Shown here piece after piece: positions 53,234 to 62,158 of a DNA stretch of 64,000 nucleotides; position 1 is the stretch's first letter, and every line of letters begins with the position of its first letter. Under the pieces are notes generated by a model that saw only the letters and a program-made list of their open reading frames with translations, did not search any database and was not told the origin of the DNA. The translations under genes were made by a program, and so were the position numbers. Origin of the DNA: Mucilaginibacter roseus (lineage in GTDB: Bacteria > Bacteroidota > Bacteroidia > Sphingobacteriales > Sphingobacteriaceae); the NCBI RefSeq assembly GCF_021215455.1, contig NZ_JAJPWV010000002.1, forward strand, positions 806,001 to 870,000, in the 5' to 3' direction.

Positions 53234-53305
53234 ATGGAACTTATTTTAATACTATTGATACTATTTACCGTTTGGAACATTATCAGATATTTTGAAGCGC
53301 GGTAG
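53234..53305 (+). CDS. Very small hydrophobic peptide, 23 residues
   Basis: ATG at 53234 and TAG at 53303 enclose MELILILLILFTVWNIIRYF followed by EAR. It lies between two terminators, 8 bases after the first one's U-tract, so it would need its own promoter or readthrough. Such helix-only peptides are hard to tell from chance. Confidence 0.3.
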   Translation: MELILILLILFTVWNIIRYFEAR

Positions 53306-53328
53306 TTAACGATACGAAAACCCCTATT

Positions 53329-53366
53329 AAACACAAAGAGCCGCATAAAGCGGCTTTTGTGTTTTT
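53329..53366. terminator. Bidirectional terminator
   Basis: AAACACAAAGAGCCGC pairs with GCGGCTTTTGTGTTT, with one bulged base and the loop ATAAA. U-tracts are visible on the plus side (TTTTT) and TTTAAT on the other. It separates the small ORFs from the convergent efflux operon ending at 53369. Confidence 0.85.
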
Positions 53367-53368
53367 AA

Positions 53369-54511
53369 TTAATCTTCGTCGGCACTGTTTTTCATTTTCA
53401 TTAACAGCGCATAAGCATTTTTTGTGACGAGTTCTGTTTTATTGGTAACTGCCCCGCCGCTTATCTGTTGGCGGCCGTTGCTTTGGTTGCCAGGGCTAAC
53501 CGGCGTCATCCTGAATGTATCGGCCCCTGTTTTTACATAAACGTAAAACTGGTTTTGCCAGCGAACAACGGCATCCTCGGGCACGGTAAGCGCGGTGGCA
53601 TCGTTCACCTCTACCTCCGCATTCATAAACATGCCGGGCAGCAAGCTTGCGTCAAAATCCTCAAAATGACAGTGCACGTTGGCCATACGGTCCTCGTTAA
53701 GGTTTTTACTGATCAGAATGATCTCCGCATCATGCTTCTTTTCAGGATGCGCATTGGTATAAGTGACCACCTTTTGGCCGATAGACAGCTGGTCTACATC
53801 TTTCTCAAAAACATCAAGCGCGAGGTGAATATCCTTAGGGTTAACCAGCTCAAAAAGCACATCAGTTGGCGATGTATATTTACCAATATTCACATTAACT
53901 TTTGATACAAAACCATCAATAGGCGAAAGTATGTTCACACTTTTGGAGATGTTAGCGGCAGTAAGCGTACGCGGGTTAATGCCAATAAGCTCCAGTTTTT
54001 GTGATAAAGCCCGCATCAGCACCAGCTCAGTTTCCATTTCGGCGCGTGCTTGCTGAAAAACCTTATCGCTGCTGGCCTTGCTGGCATTAAGCTCACGCTG
54101 GCGTTTAAATTCCGAATCGGCATACCTGAACTTTTCGCGCGCGGATAGGTAATCCTGCTGCAACTGTATAAACTGCATATCTTCCAGTACGCCTAATACC
54201 TGCCCCTTCCTAACGTGTACTCCTGGCAACAGGTCCGTGCGTTTGAGGTAACCGCCCAACGGAAAACTTACGCTGACAGTGCTTTGCGGTGGCACATCAA
54301 TAGCCCCCTGCAATTTAAGCACGCCCGTAACCTTGCCCATTATGGGCCTGCCGGTTTCTATACCTGCATTTTTTATTTGGGCCGGTGTAAGTTTTACTAT
54401 GGTGGTGTCGGCCTCAGGCTCCTCATTCGCCGTATTTTGCTGCGCCTTTTTTCCTGTGCACGCGGTTAAAAGCAGGGCGGCACTTAAAAGCATGCTATAT
54501 ATTTTCGTCAT
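53369..54511 (-). CDS. RND efflux periplasmic adaptor (CzcB/CusB-like), lipoprotein
   Basis: The 380-residue protein is a lipoprotein (lipobox LLTAC, C18). Order of parts: a barrel-sandwich half-motif (GVLKLQGAIDVPPQST and YLKRTDLLPGVHVRKGQVLG), a helical hairpin (about 115-175), the second half-motif (ILSPIDGFVSKVNVNIGKYT), and barrel domains. It lacks an extra C-terminal metal-binding domain that CzcB can have. It bridges the pump encoded 13 bases upstream to an outer-membrane channel, which here is fused to the pump. Confidence 0.93.
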   Translation of the reverse strand: MTKIYSMLLSAALLLTACTGKKAQQNTANEEPEADTTIVKLTPAQIKNAGIETGRPIMGKVTGVLKLQGAIDVPPQSTVSVSFPLGGYLKRTDLLPGVHVRKGQVLGVLEDMQFIQLQQDYLSAREKFRYADSEFKRQRELNASKASSDKVFQQARAEMETELVLMRALSQKLELIGINPRTLTAANISKSVNILSPIDGFVSKVNVNIGKYTSPTDVLFELVNPKDIHLALDVFEKDVDQLSIGQKVVTYTNAHPEKKHDAEIILISKNLNEDRMANVHCHFEDFDASLLPGMFMNAEVEVNDATALTVPEDAVVRWQNQFYVYVKTGADTFRMTPVSPGNQSNGRQQISGGAVTNKTELVTKNAYALLMKMKNSADED

Positions 54512-54524
54512 GATGTGTTTCGTT

Positions 54525-57500
54525 TTACTGATTATTTAGTTTTTGGAGATCGATAACCGCTTGGTTATATTGGCTTACCAGATCAAGGTACTGGCTACGG
54601 ATGTTAACGGCCTGGTCAACCAATATTACCCATTGCAGGTAATCAATATCGCCGCCGCTAAACTGCTTGTTGGCCGTGCTGATGATAAAACCGGCGTTTT
54701 TCAAGCCATCCTTTTCATAGTAACGCAGGCTGTTATCGTATTTTTGTACAGACTGGCGTGCATTACTAAGCTGACTTTCTAACTGCAACCTGGCCTGGCT
54801 AATACGTGTTTGGGCTACCTGCCACTCCGCGCGTGCTGCCGTAGCCTTTGCGGATTGTGCACCGGCAAACAATGGTATACTGATGCCTGCCGCCACGTAA
54901 TTAAACCGCCGGTCTGCACCTACATAAGTTTCCTGTCCGTTCAATATTTGTGTACCTACCAGGCTCTGGTTATTGTAGCCCACAAAAAAGTCGGGTAACA
55001 ACTTTGACTTCTCCGTTTTCCAGCGGTAACGGGCAGCCTCGGCCTGATGGGTGTAGAGTTGCACCTGCGGTAAGCGGCCGGCACTGTCAATAGCCACAGG
55101 TTTATAAACGATTTTTAAGCTATCCGGAACCGGTGCGTATTGTACCGAATCTTGTAGTAGGGTGTTAAATTGTTTAAGGGCAATCTGTTCATCGACCAAA
55201 GCCATTTCAAGCTGATTGGCAATTTGCTGGCGATGCGTTTGCGCAGTGGTTTTTTCAAGGATATTAGCTTCGCCTACTTTAAAGCGCAGGTTCGTTTTAC
55301 CTTCAAACAGCGTATAGATGCTATCGGCATAACGTAGAAGCTTTTTCTTTTCGTTGAGCCATACTAATTGATAGTATAACCTGCGGACCTCGGCCCTTAT
55401 ATCTTGCTGCACCAGTTGCGTTTGCATCTGCGATGCCTTAAAACCCGCTTTGAGCGCCTTTTTCTGGTTACTGTAAACTGTTGGAAAGCTTATGGATTGT
55501 GTGATGCCAATACGGGTATCATTTAAAGCGGTGTTGATCTGCCCGTAATCAGCGCTGATCTCCGCTTTCGGGATATCCAGGTAGGTTTTCTGCCTTAACT
55601 TTTCTGCCTGCTCGCTGAATTGCGCGCCTTTAACCAATAGGTTGTTTTGAAGTGCGATTTCAACCGCTTTCTCTGCGTTTACAGGTACGGTTTGCGCACG
55701 TGCGCTGAAACCGCCTGCCAACATCAAGCCCACTATAACAACTGCAGCGTTAGGCTTGATTTTCGGTTTTATATCAAACAGCAAATAAAGCGCGGGCAGC
55801 ACAAACAGGGTTAAAAAGGTAGCGGTAATCAGCCCGCCAATAACTACGGTTGCCAATGGCCGCTGCACCTCTGCCCCGGCGCCATTGCTCAACGCCATCG
55901 GCAAAAAGCCCAATGAGGCTACAGCCGCCGTCATCAGCACAGGGCGTAACCGGTTGCGTGTACCCTGCATCACCAGCTGGAGCGTATCGGTAATTTTGCC
56001 TTCTTTTTTTATCCGATTAAATTCAGATATAAGCACAATACCGTTAAGCACCGCCACCCCGAACAAGGCAATAAAGCCAACACCTGCCGATATACTGAAC
56101 GGCATACCGCGCATGGCCAATGCAAATACACCGCCTATGGCCGATAGTGGAATAGCCGTATAGATAAGCGCTCCCTCTTTAACCGACGAGAAAGCGAAAT
56201 ATAACATCACAAAAATAAGTAATAAGGCCACCGGGACGGCAATACTCAAACGCTTTTTAGCCTGTTGTAAATTCTCGAACGCGCCACCGTAAGTAATGGT
56301 GTAACCCGGTGCGAGTTTTATTTTACTATTGATCTTTTGTTGCAGCTCTTCTACTATCGACTGCACATCGCGGCCACGCACGTTAAACCCAACGGTTATG
56401 CGTCGGCGTGCGTTTTCGCGCTGTATCTGATTAGGGCCTTCCACTTCGGCAACGCTGGCTACCTGGTAAAGCGGTATCTGGTTGCTTGCCGGTGTGGCAA
56501 TTAATAAATTTTGCACGTCACTTAAGCTGCGCCTGCCCTCGTTACCTACACGCACCACCAGGTCAAAACGCTTTTCACCTTCGTAAACCTTGCCCGCCGC
56601 GGCACCGGCAAAAGCGGCGTTTACCGTGCGGTTAATATCGACTATATTGAGCCCATATTTGGCAATTTCGGCGCGGTTATACTTAATAACCACCTGTGGC
56701 ATACCGGTAACCTTTTCTACATATAGGTCTGCCGTGCCATCAACAGTTTTGCTGATGTTGCCTATTTGGTTAGCATAGCGCGAAAGCTGGTTTAAATCCT
56801 CACCAAAAACCTTGCACACTACATCCTGCTTTGCGCCGGTCATCAATTCATTAAAACGCATCTGCACCGGATACTGAAAACCCATAGTCACACCGGGTAC
56901 CGCCTCCTGCACCACCGCCGACATTTTTGATGCCATCTCCTGGAACGACGCAGCACTCGTCCATTCACTTTTATCCTTTAAAACAATGATCATGTCACCG
57001 CCCTCTATCGGCATCGGGTCAGTGGGAATTTCTGCACTGCCAATGCGCGATACTATTTTTTCAACCTCAGGGAATTTGTCCTGCAGTAGCTTTGATATTT
57101 GCTGGAATGTACCTATTGTAGTACTCAAGTTAGTACCTACAAGCAAACGGGTTTCAACTGCGAAATCCCCCTCTTCCAGTTGTGGTATAAACTCGCCGCC
57201 CATACGACTAAAAACCAGCACCGCCATCGCAAACAAGCTGAACGCTATTGCGACCAAAGCCTTGCGAATTTTCAAAGCTCTCTCCAGCCAGCGATGGTAA
57301 ACACGTTCTATCTTATCCATCACCCGGTCAGAAAAATTTGGCTTATGCGCAACTTTTTTGCTGATAAATACTGAACTGATCATCGGCACATAAGTAAGCG
57401 AAAGGATAAAGGCACCTAAAATTGCAAAGGCTACGGTTTGTGCCATTGGCTTAAACATTTTACCCTCAATGCCCGAAAGAGACAAGATTGGCAGGTACAC

Positions 57501-58877
57501 GATGAGTATAATGATTTGCCCGAAAACCGCAGCGTTCATCATTCGCGAAGCCGAGCCGGTAACCTCCTGGTTAAGTTCATCCTGAGATATCCGATTTATT
57601 TGCGCATATTTTTTTGAGAAATGCATATGGTGCAGTATTGCTTCCACAATGATAACCGCCCCATCTACAATTAAACCAAAATCAAGCGCGCCCAAACTCA
57701 TCAGGTTACCACTTACGCCAAAGGTGTTCATCATCACGATGGCAAACAGCATGGACAGTGGAATTACCGAAGCAACAATAAGCCCCGCCCGTAAATTTCC
57801 CAGAAATATAACCAGCACCAGTATTACAATGAGCGCACCCTCTAAAAGGTTACGCTCCACTGTACCAATGGCGTTATTAACCATTTTGGTACGATCAAGA
57901 AAGGGGTCGATCACCAGGCCATCGGGTAACGTTTTTTGAATTTCGGCAACGCGCTCTTTCACGTTTTTTACTACCTCCGATGAATTTTCGCCTTTAAGCA
58001 TCATTACTATGGCGCCGCTTACCTCGCCCACCGGGTGGTAATTAAGCGCGCCGTAACGTATGGCTGATCCAAGCTTTACCTCGGCAATGTTTTTTATAAG
58101 TACCGGCACGCCGCCCGGCAAGTTTCTGACCACGATATTTTCAATATCGTCGATATTGCCGGCCAAACCTTCGCTGCGGATGTATAGCACAGTCGGCCCT
58201 TTTTCAATATAAGCGCCCCCCGTGTTCTGGTTATTGTTTTGCAACGCGTTAAATACATCGGCAATGCTCAGGTTCATGGCTTTAAGCTGCGATGGATTTA
58301 CCGCTACTTCGTATTGCTTAAGCTCTCCACCAAAGGTTGATACATCGGCCACGCCTTTTGTACCCAGCAACTGTCGGCGTACCAGCCAATCCTGTGTCGT
58401 GCGTAAATCGGCCAACGAATATTTGTTTTCATAGCCCGGCTTTGGCCGCAATACATATTGATATATTTCACCAAGCCCGGTGGTAACCGGCGCCAGTTCG
58501 GGCTTGCTGGCATTTTCATCTATCTCCACCTGTGATAACCTTTCGGTTACCTGCTGCCGTGCCCAGTAAATGTCGGCATCATCGTCAACAACAACACTAA
58601 TCAGCGACAAACCAAAGCGCGACATGCTCCGGCTCTCCTTGATACCGGGGATGTTACTTATCGCCTGCTCTATCGGGAAGGTAATTAAACGTTCAACGTC
58701 TTGCGCCCCCAAGGCGGGTGCAGTGGTTATAATTTGAACCTGGTTGTTGGTAATATCGGGCACGGCATCAATGGGCAGGCGTGTTACCTGGTAAATTCCG
58801 TAAATGATCCACAGCCCCATAAACAAACCGATAACCAGTTTATTCTGTACAGAAAACTGAATGATTTTATTAAGCAT
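54525..58877 (-). CDS. czcA: CzcA-type RND metal efflux pump fused to a TolC-like outer membrane factor
   Basis: The ATG at 58877 (MLNKIIQFSV) is preferred to the frame's first codon at 58913; the protein has 1450 residues. Residues 1 to about 1035 are a full heavy-metal RND pump; TM4 carries ALDFGLIVDGAVIIVEA (about 393-409), matching the DFGxxVDG form of pumps for Zn/Co/Cd/Ni rather than the Cu/Ag type. After a helix and signal-like AGGFSARAQ (about 1060), residues about 1065-1450 are an outer membrane efflux protein. Cleavage between the parts would be needed for the TolC part to reach the outer membrane. Such fusions recur in this phylum. Confidence 0.93.
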   Translation of the reverse strand: MLNKIIQFSVQNKLVIGLFMGLWIIYGIYQVTRLPIDAVPDITNNQVQIITTAPALGAQDVERLITFPIEQAISNIPGIKESRSMSRFGLSLISVVVDDDADIYWARQQVTERLSQVEIDENASKPELAPVTTGLGEIYQYVLRPKPGYENKYSLADLRTTQDWLVRRQLLGTKGVADVSTFGGELKQYEVAVNPSQLKAMNLSIADVFNALQNNNQNTGGAYIEKGPTVLYIRSEGLAGNIDDIENIVVRNLPGGVPVLIKNIAEVKLGSAIRYGALNYHPVGEVSGAIVMMLKGENSSEVVKNVKERVAEIQKTLPDGLVIDPFLDRTKMVNNAIGTVERNLLEGALIVILVLVIFLGNLRAGLIVASVIPLSMLFAIVMMNTFGVSGNLMSLGALDFGLIVDGAVIIVEAILHHMHFSKKYAQINRISQDELNQEVTGSASRMMNAAVFGQIIILIVYLPILSLSGIEGKMFKPMAQTVAFAILGAFILSLTYVPMISSVFISKKVAHKPNFSDRVMDKIERVYHRWLERALKIRKALVAIAFSLFAMAVLVFSRMGGEFIPQLEEGDFAVETRLLVGTNLSTTIGTFQQISKLLQDKFPEVEKIVSRIGSAEIPTDPMPIEGGDMIIVLKDKSEWTSAASFQEMASKMSAVVQEAVPGVTMGFQYPVQMRFNELMTGAKQDVVCKVFGEDLNQLSRYANQIGNISKTVDGTADLYVEKVTGMPQVVIKYNRAEIAKYGLNIVDINRTVNAAFAGAAAGKVYEGEKRFDLVVRVGNEGRRSLSDVQNLLIATPASNQIPLYQVASVAEVEGPNQIQRENARRRITVGFNVRGRDVQSIVEELQQKINSKIKLAPGYTITYGGAFENLQQAKKRLSIAVPVALLLIFVMLYFAFSSVKEGALIYTAIPLSAIGGVFALAMRGMPFSISAGVGFIALFGVAVLNGIVLISEFNRIKKEGKITDTLQLVMQGTRNRLRPVLMTAAVASLGFLPMALSNGAGAEVQRPLATVVIGGLITATFLTLFVLPALYLLFDIKPKIKPNAAVVIVGLMLAGGFSARAQTVPVNAEKAVEIALQNNLLVKGAQFSEQAEKLRQKTYLDIPKAEISADYGQINTALNDTRIGITQSISFPTVYSNQKKALKAGFKASQMQTQLVQQDIRAEVRRLYYQLVWLNEKKKLLRYADSIYTLFEGKTNLRFKVGEANILEKTTAQTHRQQIANQLEMALVDEQIALKQFNTLLQDSVQYAPVPDSLKIVYKPVAIDSAGRLPQVQLYTHQAEAARYRWKTEKSKLLPDFFVGYNNQSLVGTQILNGQETYVGADRRFNYVAAGISIPLFAGAQSAKATAARAEWQVAQTRISQARLQLESQLSNARQSVQKYDNSLRYYEKDGLKNAGFIISTANKQFSGGDIDYLQWVILVDQAVNIRSQYLDLVSQYNQAVIDLQKLNNQ

Positions 58878-58992
58878 AACGCTATTAAATAAATTGCAAT
58901 TGAGCGCATACACAAAGCATAAATTACCTGCACGGATTTAATCCTGCAGCGTATGCGCTGTTAATAAGAAAGAAATATTAAGCAGATTGCAA

Positions 58993-59370
58993 TTAGGCGC
59001 AAGGCGGCCTGAAAGGAGAAGCAAGTGCCCTATCCGGACAGTATTGATGGGTATAGTCGGGGTAAGCGGTTACTACCGGTAATTCGGGTGCTTTTACGTT
59101 AAGCAATTTTACTGCGGGCAAAAAAATGGTTTGCGTTATATGCGCATCAATCTTTTTGAAGGGAAGCTGCATATCGCGGTCATCATCATTATCGTCCATA
59201 TCATCGCCCCAGTAGTGCATAGACAGGAAATCAACAAAGCTTACCCGGGTGTTACGCTCTTTATGCTCAGCGTAATGCTGGAAGAGAATAGGCAATTTGA
59301 ACAACTGGTGTAATTCGGTCACATCAGTTGCCAGCAACATAAGCAATATGTATACACAGGCCTTTTTCAA
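58993..59370 (-). CDS. Small acidic secreted protein of a metal efflux operon
   Basis: The 125-residue frame starts with TTG at 59370 (MKKACVYILLMLLATDVTEL); the next ATG is codon 11 at 59340. A hydrophobic N-terminus is followed by LPILFQHYAEHKERN, and then the acidic, His-containing stretch HYWGDDMDDNDDDRDMQLPF; it ends PFRPPCA. I know similar small proteins only as neighbours of Bacteroidota metal-efflux genes. A metal-binding or sensing role is inferred. It lies 115 bases before the pump gene. Confidence 0.65.
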   Translation of the reverse strand: MKKACVYILLMLLATDVTELHQLFKLPILFQHYAEHKERNTRVSFVDFLSMHYWGDDMDDNDDDRDMQLPFKKIDAHITQTIFLPAVKLLNVKAPELPVVTAYPDYTHQYCPDRALASPFRPPCA

Positions 59371-59521
59371 CGGGAGTAAAAATACAAATTATGTTCACCG
59401 GGTCAATGCCTTAAATACTGAATTGAGACAAAATGCAGTAACATTGATACAATACGAGGACGCTGCGCTTGGGTAATTATCTATTTTTACCGACTGTTAT
59501 ATTTTTATCCCGATCTCATAC

Positions 59522-60634
59522 ATGAGCAATGATACTTCGAGTACCAAACCACATTACCCCATACTTGACGGCTTACGCGGCGTAGCAGCCATTATTGTAG
59601 TTACCTTTCACCTGGCCGAACCGCTGGGTACAGGTCACCTGGATATTATTGTGAACCACGGCTACCTGGCTGTTGATTTCTTTTTTCTGTTATCAGGTTT
59701 CGTGATCGGCTATGCTTATGACGACCGGTGGCCTAAAATGACGTTCGGCAGCTTTTTCAAACGCCGGGTAGAGCGCCTCCAGCCCCTTGTAATATTGGGT
59801 ATGACGTTAGGTGCCATCGGCTTTTATTTTACCGATTCAACGCTTTGGCCGCTAATCCATACGGTGCCGTTATGGAAGATGCTACTGGTTATGCTGATTG
59901 GTTATACCATTCTCCCCATTCCACTATCAATGGACATACGCGGCTGGGAGGAAATGCACCCCTTGAACAGCGTTGGCTGGTCGCTGTTTTTTGAATACAT
60001 CGCCAATATTTTATATGGCTTATGGATCAGAAAGTTTTCCAATACGGCATTAAGCATTTTGGTGGCTATATCTGCCATTGCCCTTGCCCATCTTGCAATA
60101 TCCTACGGCGACGTTAGCGGCGGTTGGACATTGAATGTAGAGCAGGTACGCATTGGCCTTACCCGTACCATGTACCCTTTTTTTGCGGGACTGCTGCTTT
60201 CGCGCGTGGCTAAGCCAACACACATCAAACACGCTTTTTTATTATGCAGTATTTTGGTGGCAGCTGCGCTTTATATGCCGCGCATTGGCGGCGCCGAACA
60301 TCTGTGGATGAACGGGCTTTATGAATCGTTTTGTATCATCATACTTTTCCCGCTGATTGTTTACCTTGGCGCCAGTGGTGTTGTGCAAACACAAACCGAG
60401 CGCAAAGTATGCCGTTTTTTAGGCGATATATCTTACCCATTATACCTGGTGCATTACCCGCTGGTATATTTTTATGTGGCGTGGATAAGTAACAACAAAG
60501 GCGTAACCATTGCACAGGCCTGGCCTTATGCCTTGGCTATATTGATATGCGCCATTATACTGGCTTACATCGCTTTAAAATGGTATGATGAACCGGTGCG
60601 GAAATGGCTGCGTAATAAACGCCTGAGCAATTAG
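59522..60634 (+). CDS. Acyltransferase 3 family (OafA/YrhL-like) membrane protein
   Basis: The 370-residue protein has about 10 membrane helices. The start YPILDGLRGVAAIIVVTFHL contains the R and H of the acyltransferase-3 catalytic region, and DFFFLLSGFVIGYAYDDRW and RRVERLQPL follow as usual. The family transfers acyl groups (often O-acetyl) to exported sugars. No sugar-synthesis genes are next to it. It ends next to the convergent Crp/Fnr gene with no gap. Confidence 0.92.
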   Translation: MSNDTSSTKPHYPILDGLRGVAAIIVVTFHLAEPLGTGHLDIIVNHGYLAVDFFFLLSGFVIGYAYDDRWPKMTFGSFFKRRVERLQPLVILGMTLGAIGFYFTDSTLWPLIHTVPLWKMLLVMLIGYTILPIPLSMDIRGWEEMHPLNSVGWSLFFEYIANILYGLWIRKFSNTALSILVAISAIALAHLAISYGDVSGGWTLNVEQVRIGLTRTMYPFFAGLLLSRVAKPTHIKHAFLLCSILVAAALYMPRIGGAEHLWMNGLYESFCIIILFPLIVYLGASGVVQTQTERKVCRFLGDISYPLYLVHYPLVYFYVAWISNNKGVTIAQAWPYALAILICAIILAYIALKWYDEPVRKWLRNKRLSN

Positions 60635-61210
60635 CTATAGCTGCTTTTCTTTTCGCATCATACTCAAAAAAGCCGGTGTAATGCCCAGGTAAGTGGCTAT
60701 GTGCTTTTGCGCAATGCGGCTTTCCAGCCCGGGATAGCGCTTCCGGAACTCCAGATAGCGTTCCTCGGCCGTTTTAGACAAGTTGGAAGTAATGCGCTGT
60801 TGATAAAGGTCAAACCCGTTTTGAATAAGTATACGAATAAAACGCTCAAACTTGGGCACCTCGGCAAACAGTTTTTCCAATTGAGATAACGATATAGAGT
60901 ATACCTCGCTATCTTCCAATGCTTGGATGGCATTAGCAGCAGGTTTTTGCTTAAAAAAGCTCACATTATCGCAAGCCCACCAGTTTTCAGGATAAAAGCC
61001 AATGTTATGCTCCACTCCGTCCTTATCGGCATAATACATGCGCAGGCAACCTTTTTTAACAAAATACAGATAGCGGTCAATTTCACCGGGCTGCAAAAGC
61101 AAAGTACGCTTGGCAACATTCTTTTGCTGAAAAAGTGCAAGCACCCGCTCCTGTTCATCAAGAGAGAGTGCTATGTGCATAGCAAAATTTGATAATATCA
61201 ATTGATGCAT
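60635..61210 (-). CDS. Crp/Fnr-family transcriptional regulator
   Basis: The 191-residue protein has a cyclic-nucleotide-binding-like domain at about 15-115 (QPGEIDRYLYFVKKGCLRMY, then NIGFYPENWWACDN) and a C-terminal helix-turn-helix (IAQKHIATYLGITPAFLSMM). Start may be the ATG at 61210 or an in-frame ATG ten codons later. This group in Bacteroidota is not known to bind cAMP. It is adjacent to a DUF1330 gene on the same strand and could control it, by inference. Confidence 0.9.
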   Translation of the reverse strand: MHQLILSNFAMHIALSLDEQERVLALFQQKNVAKRTLLLQPGEIDRYLYFVKKGCLRMYYADKDGVEHNIGFYPENWWACDNVSFFKQKPAANAIQALEDSEVYSISLSQLEKLFAEVPKFERFIRILIQNGFDLYQQRITSNLSKTAEERYLEFRKRYPGLESRIAQKHIATYLGITPAFLSMMRKEKQL

Positions 61211-61225
61211 AGCCCAAGTTAAGCA

Positions 61226-61573
61226 TTAAAGCTCAAACGGCGTGGTCATATACAAATGCAACTCCGCCGTGGCATCCAAACGATGCGGATTAGCGAGTTC
61301 CTGGTAAACTTCGCTTTCGGCGATTGTTTTAAATGCCTGCGCGCTGGGGTATTCTACCAGTAAAATAGCATCCCACGTTTCATTTTCCGGTGCCAGTATA
61401 TTAGCTACCACATTGCTTACCAGCCTGGGTTTTACACCTGCAATGCCCAACTGTTCCGTAACTTTTTGGAAAGCCGGAAGATAAACGTCAAAATAATGTG
61501 CCCTGTCCTTAAACTTTAGCATATTCAGCATTAGCACAGGTCCCTGTACATTTTCAAAATCAGGTAGTTTCAT
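61226..61573 (-). CDS. DUF1330-like small protein (dimeric alpha-beta barrel)
   Basis: From the ATG at 61573 the protein has 115 residues (an upstream in-frame codon at 61651 adds 26 residues without features). VLMLNMLKFKDRAHYFDVYL and ILLVEYPSAQAFKTIAESEV fit the DUF1330 ferredoxin-like fold. Function is unknown; it is 15 bases upstream of the Crp/Fnr gene. Confidence 0.8.
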   Translation of the reverse strand: MKLPDFENVQGPVLMLNMLKFKDRAHYFDVYLPAFQKVTEQLGIAGVKPRLVSNVVANILAPENETWDAILLVEYPSAQAFKTIAESEVYQELANPHRLDATAELHLYMTTPFEL

Positions 61574-61715
61574 AACGTATATTTTTATGATAAATAAAAG
61601 ATTCGGCAAAGCGGTATCTTTTTGTATACCACAAAAATCTGCAGTCGGCACCGCAAAAAAGTTTAACTGGTTGAAGATTTTGAAATAGTTAATATAGAAT
61701 GATCAAGAGCGGATG

Positions 61716-61758
61716 ATAAAAAGAAAAGGGGAAAAGTTAATTATAACTTTTCCCCTTT
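61716..61758 (-). terminator. Terminator of the initiator tRNA unit
   Basis: On the minus strand AAAGGGGAAAAGTTA pairs perfectly (15 bp) with TAACTTTTCCCCTTT around the loop TAAT, followed by TCTTTTT. It lies 6 bases beyond the 3' end of the first tRNA. Confidence 0.9.
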
Positions 61759-61764
61759 AACAGG

Positions 61765-61837
<73 letters not shown>

Positions 61838-61901
61838 CTATTGTGTTTTGGTACTATACATAACGGGCATAACTCCGTAATGTTTTCTGATTTGAAAATT
61901 A

Positions 61902-61930
61902 AGGCCTTAAGTTGTTAATACTTAAGGCCT
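61902..61930 (-). terminator. Hairpin between the tRNA copies
   Basis: AGGCCTTAAGT and ACTTAAGGCCT form an 11-bp perfect stem with a 7-base loop; on the minus strand it is followed by TAATTTTC. It may be a processing or weak termination site between the two tRNA copies. Confidence 0.6.
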
Positions 61931-61942
61931 GTAATTTTTCGG

Positions 61943-62015
<73 letters not shown>

Positions 62016-62098
62016 CTATTGTGCTTATAATTTCTTTTCCGCCATAACCTCGAAAAAGCCTTTTCAAATACTAAATCAAAATTAAGATTTGTTTTGAA

Positions 62099-62137
62099 TT
62101 GGACTGCAAAGATATAATTCGTTTCTTTGCAGTCCAA
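62099..62137. promoter_or_regulatory. Symmetrical bidirectional promoter for era (+) and the initiator tRNA genes (-)
   Basis: TTGGACTGCAAAGA (62099-62112) is the exact reverse complement of 62124-62137, with an 11-base spacer. For the plus strand: TTG at 62099-62101, 20 bases, TTTCTTTG at 62122-62129, then era at 62159. For the minus strand: TTG at 62137-62135, 20 bases, TATCTTTG at 62114-62107, then the tRNAs. Each arm therefore holds the -33 of one promoter and the -7 of the other. Only one polymerase can bind at a time. Confidence 0.7.
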
Positions 62138-62158
62138 AAATATTTTAAAAAAGTTTTT

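Noticed and set aside
62099..62158. In-frame TTG start adding 20 residues to Era
   Set aside because: It lies in the promoter inverted repeat; the ATG at 62159 (MSHRAGFV) is the family start.
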